Source: Rhizobiales bacterium Ga0077548
GTDB lineage: Bacteria; Pseudomonadota; Alphaproteobacteria; Rhizobiales; Xanthobacteraceae
Assembly: GCA_001464215.1 (NCBI GenBank)
Contig: LNEZ01000073.1
Span: forward strand, 1 to 34,504
DNA: 34,504 nucleotides
Direction: 5' to 3'
In this document: one piece after another, positions 25,488-33,973 of the stretch
Position numbering within the stretch: position 1 is the first letter of the stretch
How the letters are laid out: the number at the start of each line of letters is the position of its first letter
The notes under the pieces: model-generated
Database searches by the model: none
What the model saw: only the letters and a program-made list of their open reading frames with translations
Told to the model about the DNA's origin: nothing
Program-made: the position numbers and the translations under genes

Positions 25488-26714
25488 ATGGATACAATTC
25501 GCGAAGCCGTCGTAATCGGCGCGGGCCCGGCAGGGCTGATCGCGGCGGAGGAAATCGCGAAGGCCGGTTTTCGCGTCACTGTTTATGATCGGATGCCCTC
25601 GGCGGGACGCAAGTTCCTGCTTGCGGGCCGGGGTGGACTTAACCTCACGCACGGCGAGGCGCTGGAGGATTTCATGCGCCGCTATGGCGAGGCGGCTGGC
25701 GTGCTGCGTCCGGTTATTGAAAGTTTCCCGCCTGCGAAGCTACGCGAATGGAGCGAGGCGCTCGGACAGAAAACCTTCGAAGGCTCCAGCGGCAGGATTT
25801 TCCCGGAGGCGTTCAAAACGTCACCGCTTCTGCGCGCTTGGCTCCGGCGGCTGGACGAAATGGGTGTGACTTTTGCTTTTCGCCATCGCTGGCTCGGCTG
25901 GAGCGGCGATGGCGCACTTCAGTTCGACACGCCCAAAGGGAAATTGAGCGTCCGCGCGGATGCAACCGTTCTCGCGGTCGGTGGCGCAAGCTGGCCGCGG
26001 TTGGGCTCCGACGGTGCGTGGACCGGCAGTTTCGAAAGTGCAGGGGTAGCACTTGCGCCGCTGCGCCCGGCAAATTGCGGCTTTGAGGTCGTCTGGTCGG
26101 AAAGCTTCCGTGAACGCTTCGCCGGCACGCCGTTGAAGCGCATCGCGCTGACTTCAGGAGATACAACCGTGCGCGGGGAGGCGGTGATTGCGCGTTACGG
26201 TCTCGAGGGAGGCGCGGTCTATGCGCTTTCCGGAAAACTTCGCGAAGAAATTATCGCATCAGGAAAAGCCGTGCTGCACGTCTCATTGCGGCCAGACCTT
26301 TCGGGAGCACAGCTAACGGAAAAACTTGGCGCGCCGCGTGGCAAGCAGTCGTTCTCCAACTTTCTGCGAAAGAGCGTAAATCTATCCCCGGTCAGCATCG
26401 CGTTATTGCAGGAGTGGGTCGTGCAACAGGGTGCGCGGCTTTCGGAGCAGACACCAGAAGAGATAGCTGCGCTGATCCATCGCTTACCGATCACGCTCAC
26501 CGGCATCGCGCCGATTGAGTCCGCGATCTCGAGCGCGGGTGGCATTCCCTTCGCGGAACTCGATGAACATTTCATGCTTCGCAAACTGCCCGGCGTCTTT
26601 GCTGCGGGTGAAATGCTCGACTGGGAAGCGCCGACCGGCGGCTATCTGTTGCAGGCGTGTTTTGCGACCGGCGTCGCAGCCGGGCGTGGCGTGACGCACT
26701 GGCTTACGCGGTAG
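25488..26714 (+). CDS. NAD(P)/FAD-dependent oxidoreductase, HI0933/YhiN-like flavoprotein
   Basis: A 408-residue flavoprotein with an N-terminal Rossmann motif (VIGAGPAGLIAAEEIAKAG) and the family signature GRKFLLAGRGGLNLTHGE, plus C-terminal GVFAAGEMLDWEAPTGGYLLQ. It matches the HI0933-like/TIGR03862 group. The reaction is unknown. It lies 9 bp after the GIY-YIG gene and closes this plus-strand run. Confidence 0.9.
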   Translation: MDTIREAVVIGAGPAGLIAAEEIAKAGFRVTVYDRMPSAGRKFLLAGRGGLNLTHGEALEDFMRRYGEAAGVLRPVIESFPPAKLREWSEALGQKTFEGSSGRIFPEAFKTSPLLRAWLRRLDEMGVTFAFRHRWLGWSGDGALQFDTPKGKLSVRADATVLAVGGASWPRLGSDGAWTGSFESAGVALAPLRPANCGFEVVWSESFRERFAGTPLKRIALTSGDTTVRGEAVIARYGLEGGAVYALSGKLREEIIASGKAVLHVSLRPDLSGAQLTEKLGAPRGKQSFSNFLRKSVNLSPVSIALLQEWVVQQGARLSEQTPEEIAALIHRLPITLTGIAPIESAISSAGGIPFAELDEHFMLRKLPGVFAAGEMLDWEAPTGGYLLQACFATGVAAGRGVTHWLTR

Positions 26715-28208
26715 TTATTCGGCAGGAACGGCGCGAATAGCCGGTGTTGCCGGCGCCTCAGCCGTTGCCACGGCGATCTCGCCTGCCGCAGCAACGCCGG
26801 GTAGCAGATGCGCGATCGCGTTCGCGTAGTAACGGAGAATGTGCAGGTCCGCCGGGTTCGCTTCGTAAATCCCGTCGCTCTCCTTCACGATGTGCCGGAG
26901 CATCAGCATCCGTAAGCCCACCTCAATCGCGTAGTCGCGGTCCGAGCGCGGAATGTGCACATAGGCTTTGGAGGCCTCTAGCGTCTCGATGATTTTCGAA
27001 ACGCGGCTCTTGATTTCGAAAAGCGAAAGCGGCGTGGGATGTGCTTGGAGTAGCGCGGTTGCAACCAGCGAGACGGGAAGCGCCGGCACGACCTTGCCGA
27101 CTGCGTCCATCAGTTTCGAGCCGAGTTTTTCGACCTCCGCAAAACGCTGATCGTCTGGCAGGTCGCGAAAATCGATCTTGCGCTCCGCGACATATTGCTT
27201 GAGCGAGAACGGCTCCCCGAAACTCACGCAAGTATAGCCGTAGCGATACCAGTTGCCCCGCATCGCAAGCCAGATGTGATGAAAGAAGTGTCTGAGGAAA
27301 ACGACGAGGTTGAAACCGAACACCGGCCTTTTGCCCGGTTCGGTTCCTGCCGCACTCGTCAGCATCCGGTCCTCGAGCACGCGGTCGTAGTTCACGCCGA
27401 CCGGCACAAAGACCACATCCTTCGGTCCCTTCGGATCGAACGCCGCGACCATGTAGCTCAAGAGCCCGAATTTCGGCGGGCGCAGTTTGCCGTCGCGCGA
27501 AAGTCCGCCTTCCGGAAAGATCGCCTGCACCACGCCGGAAGCCGTCGCCATGTGCACGTAGCGCGAAAGCACCTTGCGATAGAGCGCATCGCGCGAGTCG
27601 CGCCGGATGAAATAGGCGCCCATCGAGCGGATAAGATTGCGCAGGCCCCAGATCTGCGCCCATTCGCCGACCGCATAGGAAAGAGCGGAAGACTGCGCCG
27701 CGACATAGGTCACAAGCACATAGTCCATGTTCGAACGGTGGTTTATAACGAAGATCACCGAAGAATCCGGATCGACTTTCGAGAATGCTTCCTCGTTCCG
27801 GAATCCGATACGCACCCGATAAAGCGTTTCCGATAGCCACTTCGACAAGCGCGTGCCGATCCGAAAGTAAGCATAGGCGGAAAAAGAGGGCACGATCTCG
27901 CCGGCGTAGCGCTTCACTTTCTCCATCAGCACTTCGCGCGGGATTTTCTGTTCGCGTGCATACTCGTCGACCGCGTGCAGAACCTCGGGGTCATAGATAA
28001 GCCGGTCCATGAGAACCTGCCGCTTGGTGAGTTTGAAGGGTTTGATCTGGAGGCGAAGACGCGTGTTCAGTTCGCCGATCGCCTTGTTGGCCCGCCGCCT
28101 GAGCGCCCAGCGCACACTCGGGATGAGCATCCGGTCGAGGAAGGCGAGTCCGGCCAGAACGCCGATGACGATGAAAACCCAAAGCGGCAGCGTGACATCG
28201 GCCCACAT
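26715..28208 (-). CDS. PlsB-like glycerol-3-phosphate acyltransferase
   Basis: A 497-residue membrane-associated acyltransferase. One N-terminal membrane segment (LWVFIVIGVLAGLAFL) precedes the acyltransferase core with motif I NHRSNMDY (H157, D162) and motif III FPEGGLSRDG (231-240); VFVPVGVNYDRV is motif IV. These agree with PlsB-type glycerol-3-phosphate acyltransferases, but the protein is shorter than the enterobacterial PlsB of about 800 residues. It probably makes lysophosphatidate for membrane lipids. It starts divergently from the hydrolase gene and ends directly against the flavoprotein stop. Confidence 0.85.
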   Translation of the reverse strand: MWADVTLPLWVFIVIGVLAGLAFLDRMLIPSVRWALRRRANKAIGELNTRLRLQIKPFKLTKRQVLMDRLIYDPEVLHAVDEYAREQKIPREVLMEKVKRYAGEIVPSFSAYAYFRIGTRLSKWLSETLYRVRIGFRNEEAFSKVDPDSSVIFVINHRSNMDYVLVTYVAAQSSALSYAVGEWAQIWGLRNLIRSMGAYFIRRDSRDALYRKVLSRYVHMATASGVVQAIFPEGGLSRDGKLRPPKFGLLSYMVAAFDPKGPKDVVFVPVGVNYDRVLEDRMLTSAAGTEPGKRPVFGFNLVVFLRHFFHHIWLAMRGNWYRYGYTCVSFGEPFSLKQYVAERKIDFRDLPDDQRFAEVEKLGSKLMDAVGKVVPALPVSLVATALLQAHPTPLSLFEIKSRVSKIIETLEASKAYVHIPRSDRDYAIEVGLRMLMLRHIVKESDGIYEANPADLHILRYYANAIAHLLPGVAAAGEIAVATAEAPATPAIRAVPAE

Positions 28209-28292
28209 AATTCAGCCCCAGATCCTTGCGAGACGGCGGACAATTCATCCGCTATGTAGCGTTTCCTTCAAAAGCCGCCGGTTCTTGCGCTC

Positions 28293-29681
28293 GTGACCGA
28301 TCAGCCTCACGCCATGCAATACAAAGCCCGGCCCCAACGCAACTGGGGCCGGACCCTGAAGGGTTATGCCTTCGGCTGGGCGTGGTTCGACCCGGTCAGT
28401 TCCTGGGCGCTGCGGCGGCTTTTCGTGCCCTCGTCGCTATTGTGGGCCGCTGCCGAGCAGGCGGGCACTTCGGTCGATCATTTTTACGATGCGGCGCAGC
28501 TTCCGAAGAAAAACACGCACGAAAAGAAGCTTGCCGAGGCGCTGCACCTGACCGCGGCCGCGCGAGAATCCGCGGAGCGAAAAGAAGCAGAGTGGCAGAA
28601 AGTATTTTTCGGGAACGGCATCGAGAGCGGTGACACGCGCCGCGAGCTTGAGGCCGCCCGCTATGCCGCGAGCCACACTTATAATCTGGCGCGCCGCCAT
28701 TTCGGCTTCATGCTCAGAAGCGATCCGCCGCGGATCAAATCGCAGACACAAAGCCCGGAAGAGATCGCCGCGATTTACGGCGCGCAGTTCGAGCATCTGT
28801 CGCTCGATGGCATTACCAAGGGAAATACACAGGTCGAAGTCTCGAAGCCGGTCGAACGCTCGGCCGGAACCGATTATTGGCTGCGCTTTCAAAGCCCGTC
28901 GGCGCTGCTTGGCGACACGGTTTACGCACGCGTGCTTGAGCCACAAGGCGTAAAAAATCCGCCGACCATCATTTTCGGCCACGGCATCTGCATCGAATTC
29001 GATCACTGGCGCGGCCTGATCGACGAGGCGCGCACGCTGCGCGCGGAAGGCTTTCGTGTAATCCGCCCGGTGTCGCCATGGCATGGTCGCCGCCGCCCGC
29101 TTGGCAGCTTCGGCGGCCAGCCGATGATGGCGCGCATTCCCGGCGGACTGTTCGACGCTTTCACAGGCGCCGCGCAAGAATGGGCTGTGATCGCAAACTG
29201 GGTACGCCAGAATTCGAATGCGCCGCTTGCATATGGCGGCACGAGCTTGGGCGCGCTGATTGCGCAGTTCGCGGCCGAAAAAATAGGCGAGCGCGACGAG
29301 CGGCTGCGGCCCGACGGATTGTTTCTGATCACGCATTCCGGCCGCATGACCGATGCGACCTTTCAGGGCGACATGGCCAACCTGCTCGGCGTCGATCTCA
29401 ATGCCGAGCAATATGGCTGGAGCCGCGAGCGGATCGAGGCGGGTCTAGGGCTTCTCGATCCGGCACTGCTTCCCGCGGTGGACCCAAAGCGTATCGTGAC
29501 CGTGCTTGGCAAACGCGACCGCATCACGCCTTATGCGAGCGGATTGAGCCTGATCGATTCATGGGGCGTGCCCGACGAAAACCGCTTCGTCTGGGATCGC
29601 GGCCACTTCTCGATGCCGCTCACCATGATCCGCAACCCGGCGCCGGTTGCGCGTTTCCGCGAAGTGATGACGCGGCTTTAA
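28293..29681 (+). CDS. Alpha/beta hydrolase family protein with extended N-terminus
   Basis: A 462-residue protein. The C-terminal half (from about residue 215) is an alpha/beta hydrolase: oxyanion-hole region IIFGHGI, nucleophile elbow GGTSLGA (Ser318), acid in LGKRDRITPY and the catalytic His in WDRGHFSMP. The first 200 residues are helical and not recognised. The start is GTG 28293; an ATG at 28314 is also possible. No signal peptide. Substrate unknown. It overlaps the convergent MetE-like stop by 4 bases. Confidence 0.8.
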   Translation: MTDQPHAMQYKARPQRNWGRTLKGYAFGWAWFDPVSSWALRRLFVPSSLLWAAAEQAGTSVDHFYDAAQLPKKNTHEKKLAEALHLTAAARESAERKEAEWQKVFFGNGIESGDTRRELEAARYAASHTYNLARRHFGFMLRSDPPRIKSQTQSPEEIAAIYGAQFEHLSLDGITKGNTQVEVSKPVERSAGTDYWLRFQSPSALLGDTVYARVLEPQGVKNPPTIIFGHGICIEFDHWRGLIDEARTLRAEGFRVIRPVSPWHGRRRPLGSFGGQPMMARIPGGLFDAFTGAAQEWAVIANWVRQNSNAPLAYGGTSLGALIAQFAAEKIGERDERLRPDGLFLITHSGRMTDATFQGDMANLLGVDLNAEQYGWSRERIEAGLGLLDPALLPAVDPKRIVTVLGKRDRITPYASGLSLIDSWGVPDENRFVWDRGHFSMPLTMIRNPAPVARFREVMTRL

Positions 29682-30703
29682 GCGACGCGCGGGCTCGCTT
29701 TGCCTTCGTAGAGATTACGGCCTTCCACCAGCGCGCGGATTTTTCCGTCCGCGATCGAGCGCTTCAGCATCCAGAACCCGCAATCGGGATGGATGTATTT
29801 CACACGGCCCGCGCCGATCATGGTTTCCGCGCGCTCGATCTGGCGCGCAATGGAATCCGCGCTTTCGATCACGGTGGATTTGATATCGACCACGCCGAGG
29901 CCGAAACCGATCTCCGGTTTCAGTTCGCGGAAGGCCGCGAGTTCTTCCGCCGGGCGGTGCGCGTTCTCCATCACGATGTGATCGCAATGCAGCGCGTTCA
30001 GATATTTCATCAGTTGATTCCATGTGCCTTTCTGGATCGACTGGCCGCCGTAATTACCGAAGCAAAGGTGGACCGCGGGTTTCTTCTTTACGGCCTTGAG
30101 CACGCGGTTCATCGCGTCCGCCGCCCACTGCCACTCGTCCGGACTGCCGGGAAGGTTCGCTTCGTCGATCTGCACGACATCGGCGTCGATGTGTTTCACC
30201 TGTTCGGCGAGCGCATCAGCGATGGCAAAAGCGAGATCGGGAAGTTTTTTGTAATGCTTGTCGAGCAGTGTCTTCGCGAGCATATGCGGACCGGTTACCG
30301 TGAACTTGAACGGATTCTGCGTGAGCGCCCGCGCCCGCTGATACGCCTGCGGCAGATCGAGCGTGCCGGAGCTCACCGGACCGTCGACGATTCCCGGCGG
30401 CTTAGTACGGAAGCGCATCGTGCTCTTCGCGCGATATTCCACCAACTCGTCAAACGTGATCGCGGTGCGGATGCCCGCCATCGGCTTTACGAAATACTCG
30501 ATCATGCCGTTGGTCTCGGGATGGTTCACGTCGAAGCGCGAAAGTTCGCCGTCGCAAACGACGTCGATCCCGGCCTGCTCCTGCGTATGCAGCACGACGC
30601 GGGTGGCATCGATCACGGCCTGCTCCGAGGGCAGGGCGGTCAGCCACTCCGGCACCGGATAGGAGCCGACGACGGTGGTCAGAATTCGCGCTTGGCTAGA
30701 CAT
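29678..30703 (-). CDS. Second MetE C-terminal-domain methyltransferase-like protein
   Basis: A 341-residue protein of the same superfamily as 18717-19826 but clearly a different branch: VVGSYPVPEWL at the start, GELSRFDVNHPE, HLCFGNYGGQ with His and Cys ligands, Glu in IVMENAHRP and Cys in HPDCGFWM. All four zinc ligands are kept. Its divergent promoter region with the SDR gene contains a probable operator (30770-30784). The methyl or alkyl donor is unknown; relatives include methionine synthases and epoxyalkane:coenzyme M transferases. Confidence 0.85.
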   Translation of the reverse strand: MSSQARILTTVVGSYPVPEWLTALPSEQAVIDATRVVLHTQEQAGIDVVCDGELSRFDVNHPETNGMIEYFVKPMAGIRTAITFDELVEYRAKSTMRFRTKPPGIVDGPVSSGTLDLPQAYQRARALTQNPFKFTVTGPHMLAKTLLDKHYKKLPDLAFAIADALAEQVKHIDADVVQIDEANLPGSPDEWQWAADAMNRVLKAVKKKPAVHLCFGNYGGQSIQKGTWNQLMKYLNALHCDHIVMENAHRPAEELAAFRELKPEIGFGLGVVDIKSTVIESADSIARQIERAETMIGAGRVKYIHPDCGFWMLKRSIADGKIRALVEGRNLYEGKASPRVA

Positions 30704-30765
30704 GGCTTCACTCCCTGAACTGCTTTTGCAACGGTTGCCGGGCGTCTTTCCGCGCCCTAAGATCG

Positions 30766-30787
30766 TAAGTATCTAACTGGTTACTTA
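30766..30787. promoter_or_regulatory. Operator-like motif in the divergent MetE-like/SDR region
   Basis: The stretch 30770-30784, TATCTAACTGGTTAC, matches 33860-33874 (TAACTATCTAGTTAC) at 12 of 15 positions. It is nested in a TAAGTA-N10-TACTTA inverted repeat (30766-30787) with an inner TAAC-TG-GTTA repeat. Together they suggest a dimeric repressor site serving both divergent genes. Confidence 0.55.
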
Positions 30788-30837
30788 TAGCGCGGCGGCA
30801 ACGCAAGCGCCAACAAGAACGTAAAAGGGAAGACGCC

Positions 30838-31878
30838 ATGAACGCTGCGGCAACATCGTTGCCCGAGACCTTTCGCGACGAGGCAGAGCTCGAAGACTTC
30901 ATGACGCTGCCCAACGATCTTCTGCGCGCCGATCTCGCCAAGGTACCCGGTGATATTCTCGTGCTTGGCGTGGGCGGAAAGATGGGACCGACGCTGGCGC
31001 GGCTTGCGAAGCGCGCCGATCCTTCGCTCCGCGTGATCGGCGTCGCCCGCTTCAGCGAGGCGGGCTTGCGTGAAAAACTTCAGGCCTCGGACATCGAATG
31101 TATCGAAGCCGATCTTCTGAACAGCGCGAGCATCGATAAATTGCCGCAGGCACCGAATGTCGTCTTCATGGCAGGACGCAAGTTCGGCTCGACCGGTGCC
31201 GAGCACCTGACCTGGGCGATGAACGCGCACGTTCCGGCGATGGTCGGTGAGAAATTCAGGAAGTCTCGCATTGTCGCGTTCTCGACCGGCTGTGTTTATC
31301 CCTTTGTCGATGTCACGAAGGGCGGGGCGACGGAAGCGATGCCGGCGGTTCCGCCGTCCGGCATTTATGCGAATTCATGCGTCGCGCGCGAAGCGATGTT
31401 CGAGCATTTCTCCCGCAAGTTCAGCACGCCGGGCAGCATCATCCGGCTCAACTACGCGATCGATATGCGCTACGGCGTATTGCACGACGTCGCTTCGAAA
31501 GTATTTTCCGGCAGAGCCATCGAGATAGCCGCCGGCCACGTCAACGTGATCTGGCAGGGCGATGCGAATGCGATGATTCTGCGTATGCTCGCGCATACCA
31601 CGGTGCCCACGAGCCCGATCAACATTAGCGGTCCTGAAACCATCTCGATCCGCTGGCTGGCCTCCGAATTCGGTAAACGCTTCGGCAAAGAGCCTGAATT
31701 TAGCGGAAAAGAAGCCGCCGACGGCTGGCTGGTAAACACTTCGAAAGCACGAAAACTGTTAGGCGAGCCGCCAGTCCCCTTGGAGCGTATGATCAACTGG
31801 ACCGCGGATTGGGTCGCCCGCAACCAGCGCAGCCTCGGCAAGGAAACACATTACGATACCCGCGATGGCAGTTTCTGA
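30838..31878 (+). CDS. NAD-dependent epimerase/dehydratase (extended SDR-like) protein
   Basis: A 346-residue Rossmann protein with a glycine-rich NAD-binding motif, ILVLGVGGKMGPTLAR, near residue 40. It has GCVYPF and the SDR-type tyrosine (Tyr177 in SGIYANSC), but the lysine four residues on is Cys181, so the usual YxxxK pair is lost. It may therefore use another mechanism or only bind a nucleotide. It is divergent from the MetE-like gene and overlaps the GNAT gene by 14 bp. Confidence 0.82.
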   Translation: MNAAATSLPETFRDEAELEDFMTLPNDLLRADLAKVPGDILVLGVGGKMGPTLARLAKRADPSLRVIGVARFSEAGLREKLQASDIECIEADLLNSASIDKLPQAPNVVFMAGRKFGSTGAEHLTWAMNAHVPAMVGEKFRKSRIVAFSTGCVYPFVDVTKGGATEAMPAVPPSGIYANSCVAREAMFEHFSRKFSTPGSIIRLNYAIDMRYGVLHDVASKVFSGRAIEIAAGHVNVIWQGDANAMILRMLAHTTVPTSPINISGPETISIRWLASEFGKRFGKEPEFSGKEAADGWLVNTSKARKLLGEPPVPLERMINWTADWVARNQRSLGKETHYDTRDGSF

Positions 31879-32722
31879 TTTCGAGATCGGCAAGCTCACA
31901 GCAAACGAACTTGCCGATGCGGATGCGTTGGTAAAAGAGGCCGGCTGGAATCAGACCGAGGCCGATTGGCGAACCTTCCTCGATTTCGGCACCGTCCATG
32001 CGATGCGCGACAAGGGCAAGGTGATCGCGACTGCCGCGACGCTCCCTTATGGCGGAAAGTTCGCCTGGATCAGTATGGTATTGATCTCGGGCTATTACCG
32101 GCGCCAAGGCCTCGGCACCACGCTCATGCAGCGTTGCCTCGACGAACTCACGGCGAAGGGGCTGACGCCTGTGCTCGATGCGACGCCGGCTGGGCGCGAC
32201 GTTTATGTCGGTCTCGGGTTTCAGGATTCGTGGGGCTACAAGCGCCTCCTGTTGGCCGACCGCAAAGTTGTCCCGTCGCTGGAGACCAATATCGCGGTTG
32301 AAGCGATCTCGGATTCTTCGTGGAAAGAATTATGCGCTTATGACGCGACGAGCTTCGGCGCCGACCGCAGCAACGTGCTTTCGCGTTTGCGCGGCCGTTT
32401 GCCGGAAGCGGAATTCTGCATCTGGCGAGGCGGGCATATTGCGGGCTTCCTGCTGGGCCGCATGGGCCGCCGTGCAGCACAACTCGGGCCGCTGGTGGCC
32501 GAAAGCGAGGAGATCGCCTGCGCGCTCTTGGCACAGGCGCTCGAGACGGTGTCTGCGCCAGTCTATATCGATTTCATCGACGACAAGCCGCTGACCGCTC
32601 GTTTTCTCGCGACAGCGGGATTTGTCGCCGAGCGCCCGCTGACACGAATGCTTCTGAACCGTAACACGGCGTTCCAGGATATCGCGCAAACCTACGCCGT
32701 CGCGGGGCCGGAGTTCGGATAA
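31865..32722 (+). CDS. GNAT-family N-acetyltransferase, two-domain
   Basis: A 285-residue protein. The N-terminal GNAT domain has the acetyl-CoA loop YYRRQGLGTTLMQRCLD at about residues 77-93. A second GNAT-like domain follows from about 140 (YDATSFGADRSNVLSRL, then GFLLGRMGRRAAQLGPLVAE), as in the Acetyltransf_18 type. The ATG lies 11 bp inside the SDR gene. The acceptor is unknown. Confidence 0.87.
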   Translation: MAVSDFEIGKLTANELADADALVKEAGWNQTEADWRTFLDFGTVHAMRDKGKVIATAATLPYGGKFAWISMVLISGYYRRQGLGTTLMQRCLDELTAKGLTPVLDATPAGRDVYVGLGFQDSWGYKRLLLADRKVVPSLETNIAVEAISDSSWKELCAYDATSFGADRSNVLSRLRGRLPEAEFCIWRGGHIAGFLLGRMGRRAAQLGPLVAESEEIACALLAQALETVSAPVYIDFIDDKPLTARFLATAGFVAERPLTRMLLNRNTAFQDIAQTYAVAGPEFG

Positions 32723-32725
32723 ATA

Positions 32726-32754
32726 AAAAGGGCCGGCAAAACGCCGGCCCTTTT
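32726..32754. terminator. Bidirectional rho-independent terminator
   Basis: A 12-bp perfect stem (32726-32737 with 32743-32754) around an AAAAC loop, A-rich on the left and T-rich on the right. It separates the GNAT gene from the convergent ABC binding-protein gene. Confidence 0.9.
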
Positions 32755-32773
32755 CAGTTTCGCTTTTTCTCAA

Positions 32774-33787
32774 TCAGTAGAGCTTCGGCGGACTGATCGC
32801 CGGCATCTTGATATTCTTGTCGAGGAACTCGTTGGTATAGGCCGCCTTGATGTCGTAGGCCTTTTCCATCTTCAGGTACTCGTCGACGAGCTTGTAGTCG
32901 GCGGCCATGCGCTTGTCGTCATGCCAGCCGAGCGCGACGTTCTTCGAGGTCTCGTCGCTCATCAGGATCGAAACGAGATGCCAGTTGATGAGTTCGTTAT
33001 CGAACTTGAGCGCGCCGTTCATTTCGACCATCGCCTGGATGCAAGGCTCGGGCTTCTTCGCGCATTCGGCAAAAGCCCGCTGCGTTACCTTCACGAAGGC
33101 CGCGACCTTGTCCTTGTTGTTCTTCAGATAGTCGACGTTCACGATCAGCGAGTTGCCGTAAGGATTGAGACCGCCGTCGCGCCAGGCGAGGAAGCCCATG
33201 TCGTCGGCCAGCTCGCGGGCAAAGATGTGGTGGATGTTATAGAACGACGTGGTCGCGTCGATCGCGCCGGACTTTAGCGCGGCGAGCTTTGAGTTCGCGT
33301 CGATATTCACCCAGATCACCGAATTCGGGTCGATGCCGTTTGCCTTTGCAAGCGCAGGCCACATGGTGCGCGCACCGTCGCCAGCCGGATTTCCGATACG
33401 CTTGCCGACGAGATCCTTGACGCTTTTGATGCCCGAGCTCTTCTTCCAATACATACCCTGCGGCGAGTTGGCGTAGATGTTCATTACGCCGACAAGGTTC
33501 GCGCCCTTGCCGTTGAACAGGAGCACGCCCGCCATGTCGGAGAGACCGATCTGCGAGGAACCGGCCGCAACCTTCTGCGCGGAGGCGGCAGAGCCGCGGC
33601 CCGCTTCGATGTCGAGATCGACGCCGGCTTCTTTGTACCAGCCGTTCTTCAACGCGTAGAAATACGGCGCGTGGTCACCGCCAACGACCCAGTTCAGGGT
33701 CAAGGTGACTTTCTGCGCGGAAGCGGTCGCCGGGGCCAACAAGGCCGCAGCGAAAATCGCGGACGCAAGTTTGAGTGCAGGTTTCAT
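32774..33787 (-). CDS. ABC transporter substrate-binding protein, NMT1/THI5-like
   Basis: A 337-residue periplasmic binding protein with a signal peptide (IFAAALLAPATASAQ). The mature start VTLTLNWVVGGDHAPYFYA and GWYKEAGVDLDI are typical of the NMT1/THI5-like group that includes binders of pyrimidine, riboflavin, sulfonate and nitrate-like ligands. KSVKDLVGKRIGNPAGDGAR is the domain hinge region. No permease or ATPase is in the window. Its promoter region has the same motif as the SDR/MetE-like region, so the solute is likely linked to that cluster. Confidence 0.88.
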   Translation of the reverse strand: MKPALKLASAIFAAALLAPATASAQKVTLTLNWVVGGDHAPYFYALKNGWYKEAGVDLDIEAGRGSAASAQKVAAGSSQIGLSDMAGVLLFNGKGANLVGVMNIYANSPQGMYWKKSSGIKSVKDLVGKRIGNPAGDGARTMWPALAKANGIDPNSVIWVNIDANSKLAALKSGAIDATTSFYNIHHIFARELADDMGFLAWRDGGLNPYGNSLIVNVDYLKNNKDKVAAFVKVTQRAFAECAKKPEPCIQAMVEMNGALKFDNELINWHLVSILMSDETSKNVALGWHDDKRMAADYKLVDEYLKMEKAYDIKAAYTNEFLDKNIKMPAISPPKLY

Positions 33788-33858
33788 TCGATGTCCTCCC
33801 TAAGTCTTTCGCCGCATGGGCCGGTCATCCGGTTCTCGACAGACAGCGAAGTTTCGAT

Positions 33859-33874
33859 GTAACTATCTAGTTAC
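33859..33874. promoter_or_regulatory. Palindromic operator between binding-protein and DHDPS-like genes
   Basis: GTAACTA-TC-TAGTTAC is a perfect 7-bp inverted repeat with a 2-base spacer, 72 bp upstream of the minus-strand gene start and 99 bp upstream of the plus-strand one. It shares 12 of 15 bases with the site at 30770-30784. It is the only AT-rich element in this 186-bp gap. Confidence 0.6.
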
Positions 33875-33973
33875 AAGACGATATGAGTGGCCAAAGCGCC
33901 TGTCAAATGGCGCGAAAATGAGCGTGAGCGGCTGAATTCCCGCATTGCGACGGCCGGGCCAAGGGAGAAATGC

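Noticed and set aside
29078-30718. Long plus-strand open frame (546 codons) across the hydrolase and MetE-like genes
   Set aside because: It runs out of frame through one recognisable gene and antisense through another; no motif is visible.
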